A stretch of 64,000 nt of DNA. Source: Coleofasciculus sp. FACHB-T130 (GTDB taxonomy: Bacteria > Cyanobacteriota > Cyanobacteriia > Cyanobacteriales > FACHB-T130). The stretch spans positions 1-64,000 of the forward strand of contig NZ_JACJOG010000040.1 of NCBI RefSeq assembly GCF_014695375.1. The letters run 5' to 3'. The first letter of the stretch is position 1. Each line of letters opens with the position of its first letter. The position numbers and the translations under genes were made by a program. The notes under the pieces were generated by a model. The model was not told the DNA's origin, ran no database searches, and worked only from the letters and a program-made list of their open reading frames with translations. Shown here piece by piece: positions 16,432 to 24,760 of the stretch.

Positions 16432-17895
16432 CTAGATGTCAGATGTGAAGTCTATAAAGATTGCTTTCTTCAACTCTGTATCAGCTAGACTACCCTCCAG
16501 ATACTTAGATTGAGATCCAGAGTCTGTAATAAAGCCTCTAAGCACCTCTATTGCCTGTTCATCTTGCCCGAAGCAACTCTCTATAAGTTCTAAGCTTACG
16601 CCAGCTCGGTAGGCAATGATCAAAGCACCGTAGAAGTCCGATAAATTGAGCGGTTCGGCTTTTGGTAGTTGAAACTTTGGTCGTTGAAACTGAGTAAACA
16701 GGATAAAAGTTAACAGCGAATAAATCGGCGTATCCTCGTCGTTTACTGCCTGCGCTAGCCGTTTAAACGAATAGATTTTCTCCCTAGTTTCAGAATAAAA
16801 CGATTGAGTAAACGTCAGCCAATCATTGACTATGTCCTCAATATGATTGACATCTTTAGGCTGTGGTTCTGAATAGAAAAAATGGGAATCTTCAAAGAAC
16901 TGAATAGAGAAAGCTGTTTTTGGTCGCTGCTTTCCACCATATAACGCTTCTACTATAAAGCATAATTGTGGGCGGTCTTTGACTCTATTTTTAAATACAG
17001 TTTCAACCTTTGTGTTAAGTTGGTAAACTGTCGGACGTTTTTCGTGGGTGACGTGGGATAGAAAAAATACTGAGTTACCTGTAACCGTGAATGACTTGCG
17101 GAAAGGTTTAATCTTTTTTTTGTTATCATCAGTAACTTCTGCTATTCCTGTAGATTCTGGTACAACTTCAGTAACTTCTGCTATTCCTGTAGATTCTGGT
17201 ACAACTCTTGATACTTTTCTTAGTATAGTGTGTGTAGTATCTTCTCTGATACCAAACGTTAATACAATAATTTCCAATAACTTGCTAATAACTTGAGATT
17301 TCAAAATATCTAAATTGTCACTGTTTATCCATTCTCTCAAGCTACTACTATTAGCTTCTTCTTTACACTTATAAATGCTGTAGTGAATCAATGCTGTGAG
17401 AAAATCAGAAGCGAATGTTTTATACAAAAAATTAATAACATTTTTTATTTTAGTAGATATTTTTTTAAAATTTTCTTCATTTTTACAATTATTCCTGCAA
17501 TATTTTTCAATAGCTGCGATATTTGTAATGTTTTTGTTATTTAATAGTTTGACTTTTTTAACTTTATCAACTTGTTTTTCAAAATTGAGATTGCGCTTTT
17601 TTATAATATTCCAAAAAGCATCTTTAAATTTTTCTATACTTTGTCCTCTAAATATATTGTCGTTTCTTAAATAAGTTTGACATAGAGAGCTTTCTTCTCT
17701 TGGACAAGACTCTGGAAGATTAGGAAAATGTGCAAAATGTGCTGTAGCAGCATCTCTAAAATAAACAGGCAGATAACATTCTGGACAAATTAAGCCTAAC
17801 TTTATATATTGTTCATATTCATCTTTCGTAATATCTTTTGCTTTAATAATATCTTCTTCAAAAGTTTCTCCCAAGATTGATATTGCCTTATCCAT
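16432..17895 (-). CDS. CoiA-type zinc-finger protein of unknown function
   Basis: The N-terminus (LICPECYLPVYFRDAATAHF, then AHF and a later Cys) has C37, C40, H53, H56 and C64, the zinc-finger arrangement of CoiA-like proteins, which in naturally competent bacteria work with incoming single-stranded DNA. The nuclease part of CoiA (Asp and Glu-x-Lys/Gln signature) is not visible. The remaining 400 residues are unrecognised: a Lys/Asn-rich helical part (75-225), a 13-residue repeat present twice at about 230-256 (VVPESTGIAEVTE), then a mixed alpha/beta domain (RPQLCFIVEALYGGKQRPKT). It may recognise DNA and act as element cargo or defence; that is inference. It is solitary, with long spacers either side. 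Confidence 0.6.
   Translation of the reverse strand: MDKAISILGETFEEDIIKAKDITKDEYEQYIKLGLICPECYLPVYFRDAATAHFAHFPNLPESCPREESSLCQTYLRNDNIFRGQSIEKFKDAFWNIIKKRNLNFEKQVDKVKKVKLLNNKNITNIAAIEKYCRNNCKNEENFKKISTKIKNVINFLYKTFASDFLTALIHYSIYKCKEEANSSSLREWINSDNLDILKSQVISKLLEIIVLTFGIREDTTHTILRKVSRVVPESTGIAEVTEVVPESTGIAEVTDDNKKKIKPFRKSFTVTGNSVFFLSHVTHEKRPTVYQLNTKVETVFKNRVKDRPQLCFIVEALYGGKQRPKTAFSIQFFEDSHFFYSEPQPKDVNHIEDIVNDWLTFTQSFYSETREKIYSFKRLAQAVNDEDTPIYSLLTFILFTQFQRPKFQLPKAEPLNLSDFYGALIIAYRAGVSLELIESCFGQDEQAIEVLRGFITDSGSQSKYLEGSLADTELKKAIFIDFTSDI
17129..17206 (-). repeat. 39-bp perfect tandem duplication in a coding region
   Basis: Two back-to-back copies (17129-17167 and 17168-17206) are identical and encode the 13-residue unit VVPESTGIAEVT plus E or D. 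Perfect identity implies a recent slippage event and possible copy-number variation among related strains. The unit lies between the helical and C-terminal parts of the zinc-finger protein and is likely a flexible linker. Confidence 0.85.
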
Positions 17896-18433
17896 CGTTT
17901 ATAATTCCCAAGTCTAGTACGTCTTTTAGCAGTATTCCCAAATTTAAAGTTACAGTTACTATTCGCTCTTGTGATTAATATCACAAATATTGATGATTGA
18001 TATCATTTACTTTGTGTATATCGCCTTTTTATTTCTGGTTTATATAGAAATTGATGAAGCTTAAGTTTGTCAAACATATACATATACATAAACTTTAAAA
18101 CTGAATTTAATCAGACAGGCATAGATAAAAATTAGTGTTTAAATACTCCTCAAAGTCTTACTTTGGCTACTCATAAAATCTATTAATCTATGTTTTTGCA
18201 AGATTTATTTTAACAAGCTGGATATAAAAAAGTGTATAGGATTGGTGAAAACATTAACTATATTTTTATATAAATGCTTATTCTAGAATAGAGCAAAGTG
18301 TATATTTGACAATTGAAAAACATTGTTGATGACGAACAGCAGAAATCAAAAATGTTTTCTATAAGGACTTACAGAATCTATAAATTCACAGTCTCCTAAA
18401 ATATTAGCTGTGATTAAAATGGTTATTTACAAG
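17896..18433. other. AT-rich spacer inside the element
   Basis: About 540 bp between two minus-strand genes. It must hold the promoter of the CoiA-type gene. I saw no ORF with coding character, no clear terminator and no ordered repeat. Confidence 0.35.
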
Positions 18434-19798
18434 CTATTTTTTATAGCTTTTTAATTTACTACTAATTACAGCATAATTAGCTTGATAAGTAATACGCTTC
18501 TCTTTAGCTATAGATTCTACAAATGTTCCTTGAGGAATAAGACTTAATAAATTAATTGACTGTTTCAACTTTGATTGAGCTTTTAACCATATTTCTATAG
18601 AATAAGGTTTTTGAACAATCACAGCAGCTTCATATGCTAACTCTTGAGCAGTTTTTAAGTTATCTGCTGCTTTCTGTTCGATTAAAATTCTTTGACTAAT
18701 AATAGAATGATTTTGTTGATAAGCAGTAAGTTTATCTTTTACTTTAATATAGATAGGTGAATTTGGAGGAATTACTTCTAATAAATCGATCGCTTCCTGC
18801 CATTTAGATTCTACCTGTTGCCAAACCTCCAGTGAATGAGGTGGATTTTGAGCAATAATAGAAGCTTCCATAGCTTTCTTTTGTGCAGCTTCTAGTTTTA
18901 GGTTGTCAGAAAGTAATTCATCATTTACATTAGGATTTTCTGAAATTTTATTAGTAGTCTCTATATTAGATACTACCTGTTTTTGATTATCAAAACTTTG
19001 GGATAATATATTTGTATTTTCAATTGCTTCACTTTCATTGTTATTAGTGTCTATATTTTTAGTAGCAACTATTGGTTGATATTGAATTCGCCTTAATTCT
19101 GAAACAATAGCATTTAAACTTATAAAACTTGCAAATGTTAAAAGTATTATTAACGTTAAGTTTTTCTTCAAAAACTCTTTTCTTAGTTGTTTTTTCTCTA
19201 ACTGCTTCCTTAACTTAGGGTTCTTGAGGCACTCTTCTGCTAAACTTTTTACCTTGCTATTTTCAGATATTAGTAGGTTGATTGTCTTAATAAGAAACAG
19301 TAGCACCGAAAGTTCTAAGCTTTTTTTACTTTCTTTTTTACTTTTATCGAATAAAGCATTTACCATGTTATCAACACCATCTCCAAGTAAGTTTTGACCT
19401 ATTTCTGAGGCAACATTTGATATAACAGGGATTGGCATAGTAACTACTTTTAGTTTAAATCCTAATGCAAATTTACCAAGTCCAGTAGCAAATTTTCCAG
19501 TACGATCAACAGTATTACTAACATTGTCAACTACATTTACAACTACATTCTCAACTATATTTCTAGATTCAAGTTTTTTAATTTCAGCAATTACCTTATA
19601 GTTTATGTGCATCAACTGATTTTCAATATCAATTAGTTTATTAGCCTGTTCTTTCATCAACTCAACACTACCAAAAATTAACTTAGGACTCTCCTGTAGG
19701 TAAGTTCTATCAATTTGTAATCTTTCTATTATCTGATTTAAAATTAATTGTTTATCTTGAGAAAGTTCCAATAAGTTCTGTGGTTTAACGTCAGACAT
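18434..19798 (-). CDS. Membrane-anchored protein with two C-terminal repeats
   Basis: The 454 residues divide into: an N-terminal helical part (1-80); a glycine-rich amphipathic stretch (FATGLGKFALGFKLKVV, then VVTMPIPVISNVASEIGQNL); a charged coiled part with ELSVLLFLIKTINLLI; one clear membrane helix at about 208-230 (LTLIILLTFASFISLNAIV); a linker rich in Asn; and two related repeats of about 70 residues, each with an Ala-rich helix, a Trp (SLEVWQQVESKWQEAIDLL and SIEIWLKAQSKLKQSINLL), IPP or IPQ, and a closing YQxNxxIIS/YAVIS. Such repeats occur in other cyanobacterial proteins of unknown role. No catalytic motif is seen. An effector or anchoring role is speculative. Confidence 0.55.
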   Translation of the reverse strand: MSDVKPQNLLELSQDKQLILNQIIERLQIDRTYLQESPKLIFGSVELMKEQANKLIDIENQLMHINYKVIAEIKKLESRNIVENVVVNVVDNVSNTVDRTGKFATGLGKFALGFKLKVVTMPIPVISNVASEIGQNLLGDGVDNMVNALFDKSKKESKKSLELSVLLFLIKTINLLISENSKVKSLAEECLKNPKLRKQLEKKQLRKEFLKKNLTLIILLTFASFISLNAIVSELRRIQYQPIVATKNIDTNNNESEAIENTNILSQSFDNQKQVVSNIETTNKISENPNVNDELLSDNLKLEAAQKKAMEASIIAQNPPHSLEVWQQVESKWQEAIDLLEVIPPNSPIYIKVKDKLTAYQQNHSIISQRILIEQKAADNLKTAQELAYEAAVIVQKPYSIEIWLKAQSKLKQSINLLSLIPQGTFVESIAKEKRITYQANYAVISSKLKSYKK

Positions 19799-20770
19799 TT
19801 TAAAACTCTAAGTTAATAGTGGTAATAAAATACAACAGATAAAGAAATTAAAAAATTGTAAATTCTACTGAAAATTATTCTTTAGTATTTATGAAACACG
19901 TATTTTTACGGTTCACACTGTCTTTAAAAGCATAACCATTGATCCTAAGTAAAAGTACCTAGCCTCTATAAGCACTTTTAAGTGGCATGAAATTTGCTTT
20001 AGGTCATCTAGTACCTAAAATGTTTTTAATGTGGTTTTATGGCTTTCTGTTAGAATAGCCTGAAAGCTTTATTTTGTGAGGGTTTCAGCCGTTCAGTGGT
20101 TTAATCAATTAAATATTCAGCCTTCTACCTGAATAGGCGATCGCCCCAAAACCCTTGATTTTTCGTAAATCAGCTTTGCTTTTACCACTGCTATACCCAA
20201 ATAAGGCTAAACCCGCTACATAATGAGTATTTATGCTTAGTGGGGATAAGTATTTATCCTTAAAAATTATTTTGAAAATTTTTGATCAAATTTTTTAGTA
20301 ATTTTATTTGTTTGTGATGCATAGAATCTATTAGTCAAAATAAATTACTATAACCAAAGTATACAAGTAGAAAAATTCCTAAGTCATATTTATGTAGATA
20401 AAAATACAACTTGAGTTTTTTAATGATTAATACATACCCAGTCAAACTCAATTTATCTTATTGAGTTTATAACATTTCTCACATCTATGAAATATACTAT
20501 GATTCGAGCCTATCAATTATAAAAATCAGCATAAAACCCTATTCAGTTGAATATCGACAGAAATCATTGAAGTTCAGGAAAAGGAAAGGTCAGTATAGAG
20601 ATACGTATAGGTGATGTAAATTTAGGTTTAGACAAAGTTCACTTATAATTCTGTACTGATAAGCTTGATGACCCAAAATCACCTCTAGATGAAACTCAGG
20701 AGATGATTCAAAAGAATGAGTCATGGTGTTTGTGAATTTAGCTTTTATAAAATCGCTAGGAGAGAGCAGG
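19799..20770. other. AT-rich divergent spacer inside the element
   Basis: About 970 bp between the minus-strand membrane-protein gene and the plus-strand HNH gene. One HIP1 site is present near 20140, followed by AAACCCTTGATTT, which also occurs just inside attL (15400-15412). A short minus-strand ORF (20590-20781) overlapping the HNH start has no ribosome site and is rejected. The plus-strand promoter of the HNH gene should lie near 20650-20760. Confidence 0.35.
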
Positions 20771-21520
20771 ATGAAACGCAATCCACCTTGGCAACGTGAT
20801 GAATTAATTCTGGCTTTAGACTTTTATTTTCGTTATCCTCCATACAGCATTAGTCAAACACATCCTGAGCTAATTACATTAAGCGACATTCTTAATAGAT
20901 TACCAATACATACTGAACGTCCCGATCAAGAAAGGTTTAGGAACCCTAATGGTGTCTACATGAAATTATGTAACTTTCTAAGACTTGATCCTAATTATCA
21001 AGGTAAAGGACTAAGTGCAGGAGGGAAGCTTGAAGAGATTATATGGGAAGAGTTCTCATCTGATAAAACCCAATTAAGGCAAATAGCTAAGTTAATTACT
21101 GAATCAGTTTTAGAGAATAAAGCTGAAATACATGATACATATAGGGTATTTACCGATGAAGATGAAGAAGAATTTCCTGAAGGTAAAGTATTATACCGTA
21201 TACACAGAACAAGAGAAAGAAGTCAGAGCTTAGTAAAGAAAGCAAAAGAGAAACGCAAGAAAGAAGTAGGTACACTTAGATGTGATGTCTGTAACTTTGA
21301 TTTCTCTTGTACCTATGGAGAATTAGGACAAGATTATATTGAGTGTCATCATATAAAGCCAGTATCAGAGCTTGAAGATAAGCATAAAGCTAGGATTGAA
21401 GATTTAGCTCTTGTTTGTTCTAACTGTCATAGGATGTTGCATAGGAAACGACCTTGGCTCTCTATTGAAGAGTTAAAAATACTTTGCCAAAACAGTAGCA
21501 GTCTTTATAAGACTTCCTAG
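20771..21520 (+). CDS. HNH endonuclease (McrA-like)
   Basis: The C-terminal part is a beta-beta-alpha-metal nuclease: C171-x2-C174, the catalytic ECHHIKP with H193-H194, LVCSNCHRMLH with C216, C219, H220 and H224. The N-terminus (MKRNPPWQRDELILALDFYF) and the region to about residue 120 match a family of standalone HNH proteins often annotated as methylcytosine-dependent restriction enzymes. Such enzymes cut modified invading DNA. The ATG at 20771 has a strong ribosome site (AGGAGAGAGCAGG); the ATG 48 bp upstream does not. It is the only plus-strand gene in the element. A defence role fits but target specificity is unknown. Confidence 0.82.
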   Translation: MKRNPPWQRDELILALDFYFRYPPYSISQTHPELITLSDILNRLPIHTERPDQERFRNPNGVYMKLCNFLRLDPNYQGKGLSAGGKLEEIIWEEFSSDKTQLRQIAKLITESVLENKAEIHDTYRVFTDEDEEEFPEGKVLYRIHRTRERSQSLVKKAKEKRKKEVGTLRCDVCNFDFSCTYGELGQDYIECHHIKPVSELEDKHKARIEDLALVCSNCHRMLHRKRPWLSIEELKILCQNSSSLYKTS

Positions 21521-21556
21521 AAGAGCTGAAGTATATACATATTTCTGTTTCATGGT

Positions 21557-21792
21557 GTAACTGATGTAACTGCGATGTAACTAGATAGTATTTTCTATAA
21601 TCTAGTCCTAATAATAGTTTCAATCATTTATGTAACTGTAACTGGTGTAACTAATATTTTACTAACTTTATTTATTGAAAAAAGGTTCCATTTTTCAGTT
21701 ACATGGTTACATAGTTACAAAAAAGCTGAAACCCTTTAATCATAGGAGTTCCAGCTTGTAACTGACTTGTAACTAAACAATTAGCTAGTTAC
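21557..21792. promoter_or_regulatory. GTAACT iteron cluster, probable replication origin
   Basis: Eight GTAACT (21557, 21566, 21577, 21632, 21638, 21647, 21758, 21769) and three inverted AGTTAC (21697, 21713, 21787) fall within 236 bp, several spaced 9-11 bp apart, about one helical turn. AT-rich stretches lie between. The cluster is beside the VapE-type helicase gene. Iterons next to an initiator/helicase are how satellites and plasmids mark their origin. Confidence 0.6.
21719..21757 (-). terminator. Terminator of the VapE-type gene
   Basis: On the minus strand AAGCTGGAAC pairs with GTTTCAGCTT (one mismatch) around a short loop and is followed by a run of six T. It lies about 30 bp past the helicase stop, inside the iteron cluster. 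The same stem sequence is used in the element-supplied tRNA terminator at 24711-24748. Confidence 0.7.
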
Positions 21793-22925
21793 ACAAGAGC
21801 TAAGTTGCTAGGATGCCAATATTTCCCAGATTTACCATTGACTCTCGTAGCTTTATCAGGTTTGTCTAATCCTATAGATTCCAATATAGATGTAACACGA
21901 GTCTCATCGGAACGTTTCCAGCTTCTAGGTTCTTTACCGATAGCTTGAACTAAAATATCAGATAATGTAAATGGCTCTTTTTGTTGCGATATCCAATTAA
22001 TTACTAAGTCCTTCCACATATCGGATTCTTGATGATTCATGTTCATAGCATTACTAATCTGCTGTTCAGTCTCATTTAGATAGACAGGATAATTATGGTT
22101 ATATGCTTTAACTGCTGCTGCCCAAATTAAATCTCTATTTAGTTTAATCCAATCAATATCAATCTTTTGATTAATGTCAATAACCCAAAATCTTCTATTT
22201 CCTGTTGGATCTACTAAAAACTGATCTTTATTAGTAGTACCTACAAGAATAAATGAACGTTTTGCTGTAATAACATTTCTATCGTAAGGTTTTCTAAATG
22301 TATCTTCTTGTGTAGTAATGAAGTATTTTAATTTACTCATTAAATGAGGTTTAAGAGTTTCATCACATTCTCCTAATTCGATCATCCATTTGCTGTGACA
22401 AGTCATTAATTCATCTTTATTATAATTCTGAAGATTGGTAGAAGTAAACCATTCTTGACTAGCAAGTTCTCTGAAAAAAGATGTTTTGTAAAAACCTTGA
22501 CCACCTTTAAGTATAAGCACAGTATCAAATTGACATCCTGGCTTAAATACTCTTTTAACTGCACCTACTACAGTTTTAAATAAATATTTTGCTTCGATTG
22601 AAGATGGATCTATATGTAATCCTTTTTCACTTAATTCATCAAAAACTTGCTGATGATTTACATCTAGATACTTTTGAATACAACTATCCAAATAATCTTT
22701 TAAAGGATTAAAAAGATTATTCTTTGCAGCTAAATAAGCATTTTCATAAATATACGTATCTTTGTCTAGAACGATGTTGTGATTTTTATATACTTCCGCT
22801 CTAAATTCAGCAATGTCAAAAATTTTATTGTCCAAATAAATATCTTTAGTTACGCTATGATATTTTAATCTAGAAGAGAAATGAGTGTCTATAACTTGTT
22901 TAGTTAGAATATATTCCTTGCTCAT
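21789..22925 (-). CDS. VapE/VirE-type P-loop helicase
   Basis: Virulence-associated protein E homologues are superfamily 3-like helicases that drive replication of phage satellites and pathogenicity islands. The Walker A is GGQGFYKT at 141-148, with Tyr where Gly or Ile-Gly-Lys is usual but with the Lys-Thr kept. The Walker B is MIELGECDE at 181-189. The block SFILVGTTNKDQFLVDPTGN, followed by RRFWVI, contains the sensor Asn and the arginines typical of the family. At 378 residues it has no primase domain, which must be separate or borrowed from the host. A winged-helix-like C-terminus follows (WKRSDETRVTSILESIGL). Iterons lie immediately downstream. Confidence 0.85.
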   Translation of the reverse strand: MSKEYILTKQVIDTHFSSRLKYHSVTKDIYLDNKIFDIAEFRAEVYKNHNIVLDKDTYIYENAYLAAKNNLFNPLKDYLDSCIQKYLDVNHQQVFDELSEKGLHIDPSSIEAKYLFKTVVGAVKRVFKPGCQFDTVLILKGGQGFYKTSFFRELASQEWFTSTNLQNYNKDELMTCHSKWMIELGECDETLKPHLMSKLKYFITTQEDTFRKPYDRNVITAKRSFILVGTTNKDQFLVDPTGNRRFWVIDINQKIDIDWIKLNRDLIWAAAVKAYNHNYPVYLNETEQQISNAMNMNHQESDMWKDLVINWISQQKEPFTLSDILVQAIGKEPRSWKRSDETRVTSILESIGLDKPDKATRVNGKSGKYWHPSNLALV

Positions 22926-23025
22926 GATATAATTTGAATGTAATAATTAGTAATAAAAATATAAATTTTTATAAACGCCAGCAATATTAGTTGTCTGGCT
23001 TTTTTGAACTATGAAATTAGGATTT

Positions 23026-23184
23026 TTATAAAACTTGTTTTTCTAAGTATTGATCTAAAGCAGCACGAATAACAATTGATCTAGTTACTTTAAGTTTATC
23101 CGCTGTTTCATCTAATTTTTCGATAGTTTCAAATGGAATAGCTGCTGTAATTGGTTTCCAGTCAGTTAATAACCTTCTTTTCAT
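23026..23184 (-). CDS. Ribbon-helix-helix (CopG/Arc-type) DNA-binding protein, 52 aa
   Basis: A short reading frame on the reverse strand gives MKRRLLTDWKPITAAIPFET, then IEKLDETADKLKVTRSIVIR and AALDQYLEKQVL. ITAAIPFETIEKLDETADKLKVTRSIVIRAAL is a complete ribbon-helix-helix motif: a beta strand, a helix with the KLDETA register, the turn KVTRS, and a second helix. Such proteins act as dimers and repress their own operons or control copy number. It lies 100 bp upstream of the VapE-type gene in the same direction, so it probably regulates helicase, integrase or both. The gene is too short for common ORF cut-offs. Confidence 0.75.
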   Translation of the reverse strand: MKRRLLTDWKPITAAIPFETIEKLDETADKLKVTRSIVIRAALDQYLEKQVL

Positions 23185-23390
23185 ATTTTTTGTTTTTAAT
23201 AGGTTTTCTTATATTTTCATTATAATTATTTTTTCTAATATTTTCTACTTTATTAGTTAAGGATTTATATCTAAAAGTAAAGCCATTTATTTAGATGCAA
23301 ATAGTTTTTATAGGAGAATCTATATAAAGATAATTAGATGTAGATTTCTTTTAAAAGGAAGCAATTAAATTGACTAAATAGAAGACATAG

Positions 23391-23419
23391 AAAAAGGAGA
23401 GTAGTTTTTTCTACGCTCC
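23391..23419 (-). terminator. Integrase terminator
   Basis: On the minus strand GGAGCGTAG, loop AAAAAA, CTACTCTCC forms a stem with one mismatch, followed by TTTTTCT. It is 25 bp past the integrase stop and in the correct direction. Confidence 0.75.
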
Positions 23420-23443
23420 TCTATAGGTTATAGTTAGTGAATT

Positions 23444-24619
23444 TTAGAACTCTGGTACTTGCATCTGTAGAGTTGTACCTGCGTAATGCTTCATGATGAT
23501 CTCAGGGGTATTTCCTACCCATTTAGCTACTTGTACTGGTGTAACCCCAGCTTCTAAGCAAAGTGTAATGAATGTATGACGAGTAGTATATTGAGTTCGG
23601 TAGCGGCTGATCTTCCCGTCTTGAGCAAGTTGCATTACGATTCCAACTCCTCTATCTCCGCGACCCTTCCAAGCACTATCAATAAAATGACCTGAACGTA
23701 TTTCACCCCCGCGTTTGCTAGGAAATACTAATGATTCTGGATCGCAGTTCTCAGACTTAATACTCAGCAACAATGCTTGTAAAGACGGATTGCAAGGAAA
23801 TTTACGTGTTTTGTGAGTTTTGCAATCTTTTCGGATTTTTAGCTGACTGCTAACGGATTCGCAGAATGTAATCAGTTTGCAGTCTTGACTAATATGCTTC
23901 CACTTTATACCAACGGCTTCACCAGTACGACATCCAGTCATAAACAGGAATTTGACAAATGCTGCGTAAAAGCAATAGTAAGGATGTTGTTCAAAAGCAG
24001 CAATAATTGTGTCGCGCTCTTCAGCAGTAAATGGGTCAATAGTATCTACTTCGTCCTTTACTACCTTTATTTTCTTAGCCATTCCGTGAAACGGATTATT
24101 GGTGATAAGAAAAGAGTCGCAAGCCCATTCACAACAGGCTGAAATCTGTGTTAGGGTACGTCGTGCAGCATCATTCGAGAGATTGGCAACTAAGAAATCT
24201 CGAATCTTAATCGAATCATTTAAATCTTTAGTAGGCAGTTTGGCAATGTGATTACGTACAGCAGCATACTGAATTCGTAGTGTTGTCTCAGCAATCAAAG
24301 GCTTTCTGTACTCTGTGTACTTATTCCACAAATCAGATAACGTTATTGCTTGCTTGGGTTTAATCGTTTCTATAAGAGTTAGATATGTCTGTGGTTTGTA
24401 TTTAGCTAAGGTTGGGTCAAAGTTTCCGGAAATGATGTCTAGTTCAATCTGGCGTGCTTTGATTTCTGCTGACTTACGATTTTCTGAGGTATCTGATAGA
24501 CCAAGTGTTAAGTATTTTTGCTTACCTCCAAAAAGCTGACGTGGGAGACGCAAGCGTAAGCGCTCTTGAAATGATTCGATACCTACAGACCCTTTAGAAG
24601 CTTTCTGTGTTGTGTTCAT
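23444..24619 (-). CDS. Tyrosine recombinase (element integrase)
   Basis: This is the enzyme expected to insert and excise the element at tRNA-Leu. Catalytic landmarks of the phage integrase family are visible: the first Arg in FMTGCRTGEAVGIKW, the box-II Arg in YTTRHTFITL (Tyr replaces the common His three residues before it), Trp in KWVGNTPEII and the nucleophile in MKHYAGTT near the C-terminus. The N-terminal 100 residues hold an arm-binding domain (RLRLPRQLFGGKQKYLTLGL). The frame opens 63 bp further upstream at 24682, but those codons are made of the arm repeats, so the ATG at 24619 (MNTTQKASKGSVGIE) is preferred. The gene sits 80 bp from the att core. Confidence 0.88.
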   Translation of the reverse strand: MNTTQKASKGSVGIESFQERLRLRLPRQLFGGKQKYLTLGLSDTSENRKSAEIKARQIELDIISGNFDPTLAKYKPQTYLTLIETIKPKQAITLSDLWNKYTEYRKPLIAETTLRIQYAAVRNHIAKLPTKDLNDSIKIRDFLVANLSNDAARRTLTQISACCEWACDSFLITNNPFHGMAKKIKVVKDEVDTIDPFTAEERDTIIAAFEQHPYYCFYAAFVKFLFMTGCRTGEAVGIKWKHISQDCKLITFCESVSSQLKIRKDCKTHKTRKFPCNPSLQALLLSIKSENCDPESLVFPSKRGGEIRSGHFIDSAWKGRGDRGVGIVMQLAQDGKISRYRTQYTTRHTFITLCLEAGVTPVQVAKWVGNTPEIIMKHYAGTTLQMQVPEF

Positions 24620-24622
24620 TTT

Positions 24623-24684
24623 TTGACTATGAATTCTAGTACCATTGACGCCAATCATAGTCACGCCATAGTCAAAAGTCAAGT
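24623..24684. promoter_or_regulatory. Right integrase arm-type sites overlapping the integrase promoter
   Basis: ATAGTCAC at 24657-24664, ATAGTCAA at 24668-24675 (11 bp apart), the looser AAGTCAAG at 24677-24684, and the inverted copy TTGACTAT at 24623-24630. They match the four repeats inside the left end. They cover the region upstream of the integrase start, so integrase binding would repress its own gene. Confidence 0.62.
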
Positions 24685-24710
24685 AAAAATCGTCAATTCA
24701 GTACCAAAGT

Positions 24711-24748
24711 AAAAAGGGTTCCAGCCCTATTAACAAGCTGAAACCCTT
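24711..24748 (-). terminator. Element-supplied terminator of tRNA-Leu
   Basis: On the minus strand AAGGGTTTCAGC and GCTGGAACCCTT form a 12-bp stem with one mismatch around an 11-nt loop, followed by TTTTTAC. It begins 13 bp beyond the 3' end of the reconstituted tRNA-Leu. It lies inside the element, so integration replaced the host terminator (15274-15303) with this one. Confidence 0.75.
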
Positions 24749-24760
24749 ATACTGTATGTA

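Noticed and set aside
20590-20781. Minus-strand ORF of 63 codons before the HNH gene
   Set aside because: No ribosome site, and it overlaps the HNH gene start and ribosome site on the other strand.
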